Assembly: GCA_026394055.1 (NCBI GenBank) | Contig: JAPKYZ010000043.1 | Location: 46,141-110,140 of the forward strand | Length of the DNA: 64,000 nucleotides | DNA from: Acidobacteriota bacterium | Lineage (GTDB): Bacteria; Acidobacteriota; Terriglobia; Bryobacterales; Bryobacteraceae | Reading direction: 5' to 3' | Shown here: piece after piece, positions 45,096 through 52,750 of the stretch | Layout of the letters: every line of letters starts with the position of its first letter | Position numbering within the stretch: position 1 is the first letter of the stretch | The notes under the pieces: model-generated | What the model saw: the letters and a program-made list of their open reading frames with translations, nothing else | What the model was told of the DNA's origin: nothing | Database searches by the model: none | Translations under genes and position numbers: made by a program

Positions 45096-45941
45096 TCATC
45101 GCGCGGGAGCCGCCGCAATCTCGGGCATCAACTCTTCGTCGCGAGCCGCGGCCGGCATGGTCAACAAGGGGTTCAAGCCGCCAAAGCGGCGATCCCGGGT
45201 CTGGTAATCCACCAGGGCGCGGAGCAGGTCCCGGCGCCGGAAGTCGGGCCAGAGCGTTTCCGTGACATGCAATTCAGCGTAGGCGATCTGCCAAAGCAGA
45301 AAATTCGAGACCCGCATTTCGCCGGAGGTACGGATAAGCAGGTCCGGGTCCGGCAGGCCCGCGGTGTAGAGGCGCGAGGCAAACATCGATTCGTCCACTA
45401 CCAGTGAATCCAGCCGTCCGGCCACCCGGGCTTCGTTGATCAACCGGTTCACCGCGTCTACCATCTCGGCCCGGCCCCCATAGTTGATGGCCAACGTAAG
45501 GCTTAAGCCGGTGTTGCGGGCGCAGGCGGCAATGGTTTCATCCAGGGTATCGCGGACAATGGCGGGCAGAGCTTCCAGGCGGCCGACAGCGCCTAGGCGG
45601 ACGTTGTTGTCCATCAGCGTGGCGAATTCCTGGCGCAGATATTGCCGCAAAAGGCGCCACAGAGTTTCCACTTCCGCCCGGGGCCGCTTCCAATTCTCCA
45701 TCGAGAACGCGTAGAGGGTGAGCGCTTCCAGACCCAAGGACGCGCAGGTTTCAGTGGCTTCGCGCACCGCCGAGACGCCCGCCCGGTGGCCAGCGACACG
45801 CGGCATCAGGCGGCGCTGTGCCCACCGCCCATTGCCATCCATGATGATCGCCACATGACAAGGGAGCCGGGCCGGGTCCAGTTGCGACGCCAGACGCCAC
45901 TCCTCGCCGCCTGCGGCCAGGGACTCAACGAAAGCCTTCAT
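45096..45941 (-). CDS. uppS: Isoprenyl (undecaprenyl) diphosphate synthase
   Basis: 281-aa cis-prenyltransferase making the lipid carrier for cell-wall synthesis. HVAIIMDGNGRWAQRR holds the catalytic Asp and Asn; LYAFSMENWKRP, INYGGRAEMVDAV and DLLIRTSGEMRVSNFLLWQ are all present. The ATG at 45941 is used, with GGAAGAG 5 bases upstream; an upstream extension to 46049 has no family match. Slight N-terminal extension of ~25 residues compared with E. coli UppS. Confidence 0.95.
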   Translation of the reverse strand: MKAFVESLAAGGEEWRLASQLDPARLPCHVAIIMDGNGRWAQRRLMPRVAGHRAGVSAVREATETCASLGLEALTLYAFSMENWKRPRAEVETLWRLLRQYLRQEFATLMDNNVRLGAVGRLEALPAIVRDTLDETIAACARNTGLSLTLAINYGGRAEMVDAVNRLINEARVAGRLDSLVVDESMFASRLYTAGLPDPDLLIRTSGEMRVSNFLLWQIAYAELHVTETLWPDFRRRDLLRALVDYQTRDRRFGGLNPLLTMPAAARDEELMPEIAAAPAR

Positions 45942-46054
45942 CGAACTCTTCCATCTTACATGGTGGGCATGATCGGCAGACGGCTGGGGAAGCACACTTT
46001 GCATTGTAAAGTCGATTGCGGCAACAGTCAAGCGTTCGCTCGGGCGCACGGCAG

Positions 46055-46060
46055 TACCAT
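46055..46060 (+). promoter_or_regulatory. -10 element, leaderless start
   Basis: TACCAT ends 7 bases before ATG 46068; GGAGTG in the gap could alternatively be a ribosome-binding site. Confidence 0.4.
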
Positions 46061-46067
46061 CGGAGTG

Positions 46068-46787
46068 ATGAACACAAACCTGCAGGGCAAGACGGCGGTG
46101 GTGACGGGCGGAGCTCGCGGCATTGGACGGGCCGTGGTGGAAGCACTACTGGCGGAAGGTGCCCAGGTGGCCTTTTGCGCGCGCACCGAGGCCAGTGTCA
46201 AACAAGCGCTGGACGAACTGGGCGCCGAGGATAAAGTCATGGGTCAGGCCGCCGATGTAAGGGATGTCGCGGCGGTGGACCAGTTCCTCGCCGCCACGGG
46301 GCAAAGGTTTGGGGGCATCGATATCTTGATCAACAATGCAGGCATCGGCGTCTTCCACCCGGCGGGTGAACTGACCTGGGAAGATTGGCGGCGGGTGCTG
46401 GACATTAATCTGTCGGCGGTGTTCTATTTTTGCCGCTCCTGCCTGCCCCACTTTCGGCAACGCGGCGGTGGCCAGATTGTCAATGTGTCCAGTTTGGCCG
46501 GCCGGAATGCCTTTGCCGGAGGAGCGGCCTATAACGCTTCGAAATTCGGACTAAATGGGTTCACCGAAGCCCTCATGCTGGACCACCGGCAAGAAAATGT
46601 GAGAGTCAGTCTTATCTGTCCGGGCAGTGTCGATACGGAGTTTAGTCCCAGGGGACGATCCGTTGATTCTTCCTGGAAGATTGCACCGGAGGATGTGGCT
46701 GAAGCTGTGATTGGTGTGCTGAAGATGCCGGCCCGGACGCTGGTATCGCTGGTCGAATTAAGGCCCGCAAAGCCGCCGCAGAAATAG
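46068..46787 (+). CDS. FabG-like short-chain dehydrogenase
   Basis: 239-aa SDR, NADP(H)-linked, 3-oxoacyl-ACP-reductase-like. Cofactor motif TGGARGIGRAV, AADVRDVAAV, NNAGIGVF, active site SSLAGRNAFAGGAAYNASK with Ser, Tyr and Lys, and PGSVDTEF. An ORF from 45642 adds 142 out-of-family residues antisense to uppS; ATG 46068 begins the fold. Exact substrate unknown. Single gene, next gene 13 bases on. Confidence 0.9.
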   Translation: MNTNLQGKTAVVTGGARGIGRAVVEALLAEGAQVAFCARTEASVKQALDELGAEDKVMGQAADVRDVAAVDQFLAATGQRFGGIDILINNAGIGVFHPAGELTWEDWRRVLDINLSAVFYFCRSCLPHFRQRGGGQIVNVSSLAGRNAFAGGAAYNASKFGLNGFTEALMLDHRQENVRVSLICPGSVDTEFSPRGRSVDSSWKIAPEDVAEAVIGVLKMPARTLVSLVELRPAKPPQK

Positions 46788-46800
46788 CTGGCCCCACCCG

Positions 46801-48066
46801 ATGAGAACAGTGCGATCAGTGCAGGAAAAAGGTAGTAGGAGCATGTGGCGGACTGACACTCTATCAATTAAACCGGCGCGGCTGAAGGCCGCGGAACCAA
46901 TGCGGAGCAATGTGTCACTAGACCCTACGCGAACGGGGCGTGAAGCTTCGCAGTTGGAGCGCGACCTGCGGCGTTTGATCGTTGGGCAGGAAGAAGCGAT
47001 CGAACAAATTGTCAACATGTATCAGATGAACCTGACGGGCCTCAATGCGCCCGGACGGCCCATCGCGAACTTTCTGTTTCTGGGCCCCACGGGGTCCGGC
47101 AAAACCCGGATTGTGGAAGCCACAGCCGAGGCGCTGCTGAAGAATCCGAAATCGGTGATCAAGATCGATTGCGCGGAGTTCCAGCATTCGCATGAAATCG
47201 CTAAGCTGATCGGTTCGCCGCCCGGTTACCTGGGCCATCGGGAAACGCATCCGCTGCTGAGCCAGGAAGTGCTGAATCAGCACCACACCGACGGGCAGAA
47301 GCTGAGCTTCCTGCTGTTTGACGAAATCGAAAAGTCGTCCGACGCGCTGTGGAATCTCCTGTTGGGCATCCTGGACAAGGCCACCTTGACCTTGGGCGAC
47401 AACCGCAAGGTGGACTTTTCCCGCTGCCTGATCTTTATGACGTCCAACCTGGGCGCCAACGAGATGAGCCAGCTGACGACGAGCAAGCTGGGCTTTGGCG
47501 CCGCGCTGCCCCAGGGCGACGCGACCGCCCGCACCGACGAGAAGCTGGGCGCCAAAGTGGCCCGGACAGGCCTTGAAGCGGCCCGGCGCAAGTTTACGCC
47601 GGAGTTCATCAACCGCTTGGACAAGATTGTGGTGTTCAAGCCGTTGGGTGAAGCGGAACTGCGCAAGATTGTGGACCTGGAGCTCAACCAGGTTCAGCAG
47701 CGTATCTTCAACTCGTCCGAGCGGCCGTTCGTCTTCACTGCTTCCGACAATGCGAAGGAATATCTGCTGAAGGAAGGCACCGACGTCAAGTACGGCGCCC
47801 GGCACCTGAAACGGGCCATCGAGCGGCTGCTGGTGCAGCCGATGTCGAACCTGATTGCGACCGACCAGGTACGCGGCGGCGATTGGATCAAGGTAGATAT
47901 CGCCGACGGCCGCATCTGCTTCCATCGTGAAGCCGAAGAGCTGGCCGTGCATGCCATGGCGGAACTGGTGGACAACTCGATTGCGTTGCCGCTGGCGTCG
48001 CTGGCGCAAGCGATCAGCGCGGAACCGGCAAAGATCCAGACGGCGCGGACTTCCCGCCGGAGCTAG
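46801..48066 (+). CDS. Single-AAA ClpB/ClpX-like ATPase
   Basis: 421-aa AAA+ ATPase with one AAA-2 module like the second ring of ClpA/ClpB. Walker A FLGPTGSGKTR, the ClpB-like pore-loop region GSPPGYLGHRE, Walker B LLFDEIEKSS, sensor 1 MTSNLGANEM, Arg finger in EFINRLDKIVVF, sensor 2 in VKYGARHLKRAIERLL. No N-terminal substrate domain, no zinc finger, no middle domain and no ClpP loop IGF/IGL seen; residues ~385-421 are an Ala/Ser-rich tail. The start is uncertain (46801, 46843 or 46900); upstream residues 1-45 look unconserved. 53-base convergent overlap with the AsmA-like gene. Confidence 0.85.
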   Translation: MRTVRSVQEKGSRSMWRTDTLSIKPARLKAAEPMRSNVSLDPTRTGREASQLERDLRRLIVGQEEAIEQIVNMYQMNLTGLNAPGRPIANFLFLGPTGSGKTRIVEATAEALLKNPKSVIKIDCAEFQHSHEIAKLIGSPPGYLGHRETHPLLSQEVLNQHHTDGQKLSFLLFDEIEKSSDALWNLLLGILDKATLTLGDNRKVDFSRCLIFMTSNLGANEMSQLTTSKLGFGAALPQGDATARTDEKLGAKVARTGLEAARRKFTPEFINRLDKIVVFKPLGEAELRKIVDLELNQVQQRIFNSSERPFVFTASDNAKEYLLKEGTDVKYGARHLKRAIERLLVQPMSNLIATDQVRGGDWIKVDIADGRICFHREAEELAVHAMAELVDNSIALPLASLAQAISAEPAKIQTARTSRRS

Positions 48067-49267
48067 GACCTCCAGAGACTGCATCGGCGGGGGCTGCATC
48101 CATCTCCAGCCGGAAGTCCTTCTGATCTGGTCCGGTGACAAGGAAGCCACCGCGCAGGTGGGGGAAGCTGGAAGAGATGCCCACCGCCCCCGCAGCGGCG
48201 CCCGCCGCGGGAAAGCCTTCTGGCAACGGGAAGCCGGTCACCTTGGAGACATCGGTGAACACGGCGGCGGGCAATTCCTGCGCCGTGATCACCAGTGCCC
48301 AGCGCGGATTGGAGAACGCCTGCGTCGCCCGGAACTGCAACCGCATCGGCAGTCCGGATTTTTCTTCCACCACACTACCCAACCGGATGGTCTGCTTGGG
48401 CAGGTCTGCTTGGCCCGTGTAGAACAGGGTCATCGCCCCCGGCTTCAAGCCCGGGATGTTCCACCGCTGGAAGCCTTCCAGATCCAGCCGCCCATCGAGC
48501 TTCAGTTTCGACAGCGGACCGATCAGCTTGGTTCGCGCGCTGATGCGGCCGCTCATGTCCACGCGCCGCCCTTCAAACAGCACCAGCACATCGGCCAGCG
48601 CGTTGCGGTCGAGGTCAAGCGTCATGTCCAGCTCCGGCTCGTTTTGCGGCAGGAAGCGCAATCGCCCGTAGGCACTAAAACTGCCATAGCCCAAGGGCTG
48701 CCGGTCGGTGCGCGCCGCGTCGGTGAGGATGCGGATGTTGAAGCCGGACGTCTCGGTGGGCCACAGCTCCATGTCGGTGTTGGTGAAGTAGAGGACGTGC
48801 TTGCGGTGGCCTTGCTTAAAGTTGATGCGGCCGCCGCGCACCTTGATCTCCGGCAAATCCGTTCCGGTCTCGCGAGCGCCAAATAGCTCCGTCAAGAAGG
48901 GCTGGATGTTCAACTCGCCCGCTTCGGTGCGGAGCAGATTGACGCTGGGCTCGATCAGGCGGATGGTGGAGAAGGCTACCTTTCCGGTCACCAAGGCAAA
49001 CCAGCGCGGCGTGGCTTCCACGGCGGTGACGTAGGCCAGGGGTTCCAGCCCCAGGCGCGGGTCATCGTGGATGACGACGTCGTTCACCTCAAAGCCAGGG
49101 CCGGTGAGCCATTTATAGTCCAGGCGGCCATTGATTTCGACGCGGCGGTGGAGCGAGGCTTCCAAGCTGCTCTTCACCTGCTCCCGCAGCCGTTCGGCCT
49201 TGAAAAAGCGCGTGCCGCCCCACACCAGCAGGGCCAGCAGCGTCAAGGCAATAAGGGTTCGCTTCAT
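48014..49267 (-). CDS. AsmA-like/DUF748-type envelope protein
   Basis: 417-aa protein with an N-terminal anchor (LIALTLLALLVWGG) and repeated beta segments typical of AsmA/DUF748 family, e.g. RRVEINGRLDYKWLTGPGFEVNDVVIHDD, VRGGRINFKQG, LDGRLDLEGFQRWNIPG (shown as separate parts). Such proteins form bridges for lipid transport or assembly between membranes. The C-terminus (~385-417) is Gly/Ser/Pro-rich and overlaps the AAA gene. Starts with no gap after the MobA-like stop, so it ends the xdhC-mobA operon. Confidence 0.75.
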   Translation of the reverse strand: MKRTLIALTLLALLVWGGTRFFKAERLREQVKSSLEASLHRRVEINGRLDYKWLTGPGFEVNDVVIHDDPRLGLEPLAYVTAVEATPRWFALVTGKVAFSTIRLIEPSVNLLRTEAGELNIQPFLTELFGARETGTDLPEIKVRGGRINFKQGHRKHVLYFTNTDMELWPTETSGFNIRILTDAARTDRQPLGYGSFSAYGRLRFLPQNEPELDMTLDLDRNALADVLVLFEGRRVDMSGRISARTKLIGPLSKLKLDGRLDLEGFQRWNIPGLKPGAMTLFYTGQADLPKQTIRLGSVVEEKSGLPMRLQFRATQAFSNPRWALVITAQELPAAVFTDVSKVTGFPLPEGFPAAGAAAGAVGISSSFPHLRGGFLVTGPDQKDFRLEMDAAPADAVSGGPSSGGKSAPSGSLPVPR

Positions 49268-49822
49268 CTAGCGGATCAACTCCTGATAGTCGGCGGGTGT
49301 ATCAATGTCCGCCAAGATGCCGGCGTCGTCGACGTCCACATAACGGGTGGCCGGACGATGGCGGTGCACCACGTCGCGCGCCTGGCCGGATGCGGGCAGC
49401 GCCAAGAGCTCGGCAAAGACGGAGGCGCCCATCAACACGGGGTGTCCACGCTTGGCCTGGTACCGGGGAATGACGAACGGCTCGCCTTGGAAGGCCGCCC
49501 ACATCGCGGCTACGGTTTGACTGCTGAAAGCCGGACAATCGACGGGAGTAAAGAACGCCGCCGGAGCTTGGGCCACCTGCCGCAGCCCGGTCTGGAGCGA
49601 CGTCAGTTGACCGGCGGGCCAGTCCGGGTTGTGGAGGACGCGCGCGCCGGGGGCGGTGATGCCGGGGATGGCGCCGGTGACCAGGATGACCGGGTCACAC
49701 ACCGGGGCAAACACCGACACCAGCCGTGCGGCAAAGGTGACACCCGCGATCTCCAATTGGGCCTTCGAAGTACCCATGCGGCGCGATTCCCCGCCCGCCA
49801 AGATGATGGCCGCCGGTTTCAC
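49268..49822 (-). CDS. MobA/MocA-like nucleotidyltransferase
   Basis: 184-aa NTP transferase of the MobA-like family (MocA-type, molybdopterin cytidylyl- or guanylyltransferase). ILAGGESRRMGTSKAQL is the NTP-binding signature; FTPVDCPAFSS the metal-binding Asp; RGHPVLMGASVF and TRYVDVDDAGILADID follow. GTG at 49822 overlaps the XdhC stop by 4 bases (GTGA); an ORF from 49891 adds 23 out-of-family residues. The pairing with XdhC points to cofactor maturation of the xanthine-oxidase-type enzyme. Confidence 0.88.
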   Translation of the reverse strand: MKPAAIILAGGESRRMGTSKAQLEIAGVTFAARLVSVFAPVCDPVILVTGAIPGITAPGARVLHNPDWPAGQLTSLQTGLRQVAQAPAAFFTPVDCPAFSSQTVAAMWAAFQGEPFVIPRYQAKRGHPVLMGASVFAELLALPASGQARDVVHRHRPATRYVDVDDAGILADIDTPADYQELIR

Positions 49823-50673
49823 TTCGAGACAGCAGGATCGGGCGCCGAGGCCGGCTGGTCCGCAAACAGCGACATTGAGAGCGCGCGCCACTTGCCCACA
49901 GGCAAACGGCGGCAGGCCACCATCTCGGCCACCACGCTGATGGCGATCTCTTCCGGCGTGATGGCGCCTATCTCCAGGCCCATGGGCGCGTAGATCCGCT
50001 CAAACCATTCGCGCGGCAATCCTTCCTTCTCAAATTCTTTGATGACGCCCAGCACCTTGCGCTTGGAGCCGACCATGGCGATGTAGCGGGCGTGGCGCGC
50101 ATGCTCGACCGCCCAGCGCAGCACGCGCATGTCGTCACGATGGCCGCGGGTGACGATGACGAGGTAGGTGGATTCGTTCACTTCGAGCTTCGAGAAGACG
50201 TCTTCGTACTCTTCCGCGAATATGCCGGTGGCTTCGGGGAAACGCTCCTGATTGGCGTAGATTTCGCGGTTATCGATGATGTCCACCTCAAAGCCGGCCA
50301 TCGAAGCCAGGTGGCAGAGGCTGCGCGAGATGTGGCCCGCGCCAAAGATCAGCGCCCGCGGTTGCGGCAACACGGGTTCGACAAAGACGCTCAACTGGCC
50401 TCCGCAGATCAATCCGTTGTCATAGGCGGCGTCATTGCCCAGGTTGAACTGGAGGTTGCGCGGCCGCTCAGTGTCCATCACTTCGCGCGCGGCGTTCCAC
50501 ACCTCAGCCTCGACGCAGCCGCCGCCGATGGTGCCCACCATGGAGCCATCTTCCCGCACCAGAATTTTCGCGCTCGGGTAGCTGGGGATGGAACCGTTCA
50601 CTTGCACAATGGTGGCAATGGCGCACTTCTGCCCCAACCTGCGCAGCCGGACGACTTCGCTATAGATGTCCAC
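49819..50673 (-). CDS. XdhC-family molybdoenzyme maturation protein
   Basis: 284-aa XdhC/CoxI-like protein that binds molybdenum cofactor and helps its sulfuration before insertion. N-terminal XdhC domain: CAIATIVQVNGSIPSYPSAK and MVGTIGGGCVEAEV with the conserved Cys; C-terminal Rossmann domain: RALIFGAGHISRSLCHLA and FEVDIIDNRE. GTG 50673 is used, 9 bases after TATACT; the ORF's upstream part reads through the REP-like repeat and is not coding. Mature partner enzyme is likely the one at 32895-35608. Confidence 0.9.
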   Translation of the reverse strand: MDIYSEVVRLRRLGQKCAIATIVQVNGSIPSYPSAKILVREDGSMVGTIGGGCVEAEVWNAAREVMDTERPRNLQFNLGNDAAYDNGLICGGQLSVFVEPVLPQPRALIFGAGHISRSLCHLASMAGFEVDIIDNREIYANQERFPEATGIFAEEYEDVFSKLEVNESTYLVIVTRGHRDDMRVLRWAVEHARHARYIAMVGSKRKVLGVIKEFEKEGLPREWFERIYAPMGLEIGAITPEEIAISVVAEMVACRRLPVGKWRALSMSLFADQPASAPDPAVSK

Positions 50674-50771
50674 TATCAGTTGAGTATAAAGGTAGCGCCG
50701 GAGGCGTGTACTTCGGGCCAGATTGCCCGGCACTGGCAAATCGGTGTGGCGCACGCTGGCGCACGAAAACC

Positions 50772-50839
50772 AGCCCCATGCGTCAGCTTGGGGCTTCTGC
50801 GCGCTACCGCACAATAGCCCCAAGCTCACGCATGGGGCT
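50772..50839 (+). repeat. REP-like inverted pair (68 bases)
   Basis: Copies 50772-50795 and 50816-50839, inverted, with a 20-base spacer, giving the same 68-base total as at 38496. Arms AGCCCCA/TGGGGCT are conserved; the first copy has GTCAGCT instead of GTGAGCT. Lies between two same-strand genes (ABC permease stop and xdhC), not at a convergent site. Confidence 0.85.
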
Positions 50840-50852
50840 GGGCTAACGAGAG

Positions 50853-52022
50853 CTAGCGGCCGAAGATGATTTTTTCGGACGAGAACAGGCGGGTCGCCAG
50901 CACCAGCAAGGCGCCGGTGGCGATGATCGCGATGACGTTGGCGCCCACCAGCGCCAAGGGCAGCGGGAACTTGCCGCCCAAGATTTCGGTGACCATGGCG
51001 TACTGGCCCAGCACCGGGATGGGGTGCATCCAGGGGCGGTTGGTGAGCGGGTACATCACCGTCACGATGCCCGGCAGCGTGGGCAGCAGTACCAGCATGC
51101 CCAGGTAGCTCTGCGCTTCCTTGAAGGACTTGGCAAAGCAGGAAACAAACATCTGCAGGGCGGACGAAACCAGGCCCATCGGCAGGACCGCCGCCAGGAT
51201 CATGAGGATCTGCACGGCGCCGATGTGGTTGCGGATGCCCAAGTCTTCAAGCGCCAGGCGCGACATCACCAGCAGCGTCACCGACAGCGTCATCAACATG
51301 CTCAGCGTGGCCGCGCCGGTGGCCGCCAACCACTTGCCCATCACCAGATGCCAGCGCGGGACGGGGATGATCAGCAGCGGTTCGAGCGATCCACGCTCGC
51401 GCTCCCCGGCGGTGGAATCGCTGGCCACCGGCATGCCACCGGTGAAGAGCGCGAGCACCAGGAACATCGGGATGAAGTTGAAGATCATGGCGGCGCGCTG
51501 TTGGGCAGTGGCCACTTCTACTTGCTCGACATCGAGAGCGCTAGCGACCGATGGACTGACGCCGCGCGCCATCAGCCGCATCGCACCGGTTTCAGAACTA
51601 AAGCCCGACAACAGCTTGTTCAGCCGCGACACTTTGGAGCGCGTGTTCTGGCTGGTGGCATCCGCCACCACCTGCACAGGGGCGGGGCGCGAGTCACGGA
51701 ATTTTTCGGCGAACTTCTTGTCGATCACCAGCACGAAATCGGCCTTGCGATCACGCACGGCGGCTTCCGGATCCTCCGGGCCATCGACTACTTCGACGCC
51801 GCTTTGTTGGGTCAGCCAGTTCACCAGCACAGGCGCATAGTGGCGGCCCACCACGGGGATCTTGATCTCTTGGGCGCCCTTCTGTTGGCTCGCGATCTGA
51901 CTGAACATGAAGCCGATCATGGCCGGGCCGAAGATGGCGCCCACCAGCATGGCGTACAGCGTGCGCCGGTCACGGAAGGCGTCCATCCATTCTTTGCGGG
52001 CTACGGTAAAGATGGCGTTCAT
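50853..52022 (-). CDS. ABC-2 permease (NatB-like)
   Basis: 389-aa exporter membrane subunit. TM1 ~22-45 (MLVGAIFGPAMIGFMFS), large extracytoplasmic loop ~50-165, five TM segments ~175-385 (FIPMFLVLALFTGGMPVA, MLVLLPTLPGIVTVMYP, ALVGANVIAIIATGALLVLA). STAGERERGSLEPLLIIPVPRW is the cytoplasmic coupling helix typical of the NatB/ABC-2 class. Starts in a 4-base overlap with the ATPase gene. Substrate unknown; Na+ or peptide/antibiotic efflux are the usual ones. Confidence 0.9.
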   Translation of the reverse strand: MNAIFTVARKEWMDAFRDRRTLYAMLVGAIFGPAMIGFMFSQIASQQKGAQEIKIPVVGRHYAPVLVNWLTQQSGVEVVDGPEDPEAAVRDRKADFVLVIDKKFAEKFRDSRPAPVQVVADATSQNTRSKVSRLNKLLSGFSSETGAMRLMARGVSPSVASALDVEQVEVATAQQRAAMIFNFIPMFLVLALFTGGMPVASDSTAGERERGSLEPLLIIPVPRWHLVMGKWLAATGAATLSMLMTLSVTLLVMSRLALEDLGIRNHIGAVQILMILAAVLPMGLVSSALQMFVSCFAKSFKEAQSYLGMLVLLPTLPGIVTVMYPLTNRPWMHPIPVLGQYAMVTEILGGKFPLPLALVGANVIAIIATGALLVLATRLFSSEKIIFGR

Positions 52023-52750
52023 GCGGGCTCTCCATGGGGACCGGCCAGTTCGACGAAGGCGTCTTCGAGCGAGGTCTTGCCGGCCAGTGCGAGCAGTTCA
52101 TCGGAGGTGCCTTGGGCCACCACCTCGCCATGGGCGATCACCACGATGCGGTCGCACAGCGCCGAGACTTCCTGCATGACGTGGCTTGAGAACACCACGC
52201 AACGGCCTTCGGAGCGCAGGTGGCGGATCAGCTCACGGACCGCGCGGGTGCTCATCACATCGAGGCCGTTGGTGGGCTCATCCAGCAGAACGTTCTGCGG
52301 GTTGTGGACCAGGGCTCGGGCGAGAGCAACCTTGGTGCGTTCACCATGCGAGAAGCCGGCCACGCGCCGGTCGATCACATCTTCAAGCGCTAGAATCTCC
52401 ACCCAGTGGGCGATGCGGGCTTCGAGCTCCGCGCCTTTGATACCTTGCAGATTGCCGTAGTAGCGGATGTGCTCGCGAGCGGTCAACCGCGGGTAGAGGC
52501 CGGAGATATCGGGCAGCACTCCGATGCGGGCCTGGGCTTCCATCGGCTTGGCCACCACATCAATGCCGTCGATCTCAATCTTGCCGGAAGCGGGCTGCAA
52601 CAGGCCGTAGATCATGCGGAGCGACGTGGTCTTGCCCGCGCCGTTGGGCCCCAGCAGGCCGGTGACCGCACCATCGGGCGCGGCGAACGAGACGTCGTTC
52701 ACCGCACGCACCGATCCGAATTGCTTATGCAGATTTTGGACGTGGATCAT
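52019..52750 (-). CDS. ABC transporter ATPase (NatA-like)
   Basis: 243-aa ABC ATPase: Walker A GLLGPNGAGKTTSLRMI, Q-loop GVLPDISGLYPRLT, signature FSHGERTKVALARALV, Walker B NVLLDEPTNGLDV, H-loop SSHVMQEV. Partner of the following permease (4-base overlap). Also overlaps the upstream hydrolase gene by 4 bases, so the three are one transcription unit. Confidence 0.93.
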   Translation of the reverse strand: MIHVQNLHKQFGSVRAVNDVSFAAPDGAVTGLLGPNGAGKTTSLRMIYGLLQPASGKIEIDGIDVVAKPMEAQARIGVLPDISGLYPRLTAREHIRYYGNLQGIKGAELEARIAHWVEILALEDVIDRRVAGFSHGERTKVALARALVHNPQNVLLDEPTNGLDVMSTRAVRELIRHLRSEGRCVVFSSHVMQEVSALCDRIVVIAHGEVVAQGTSDELLALAGKTSLEDAFVELAGPHGEPA

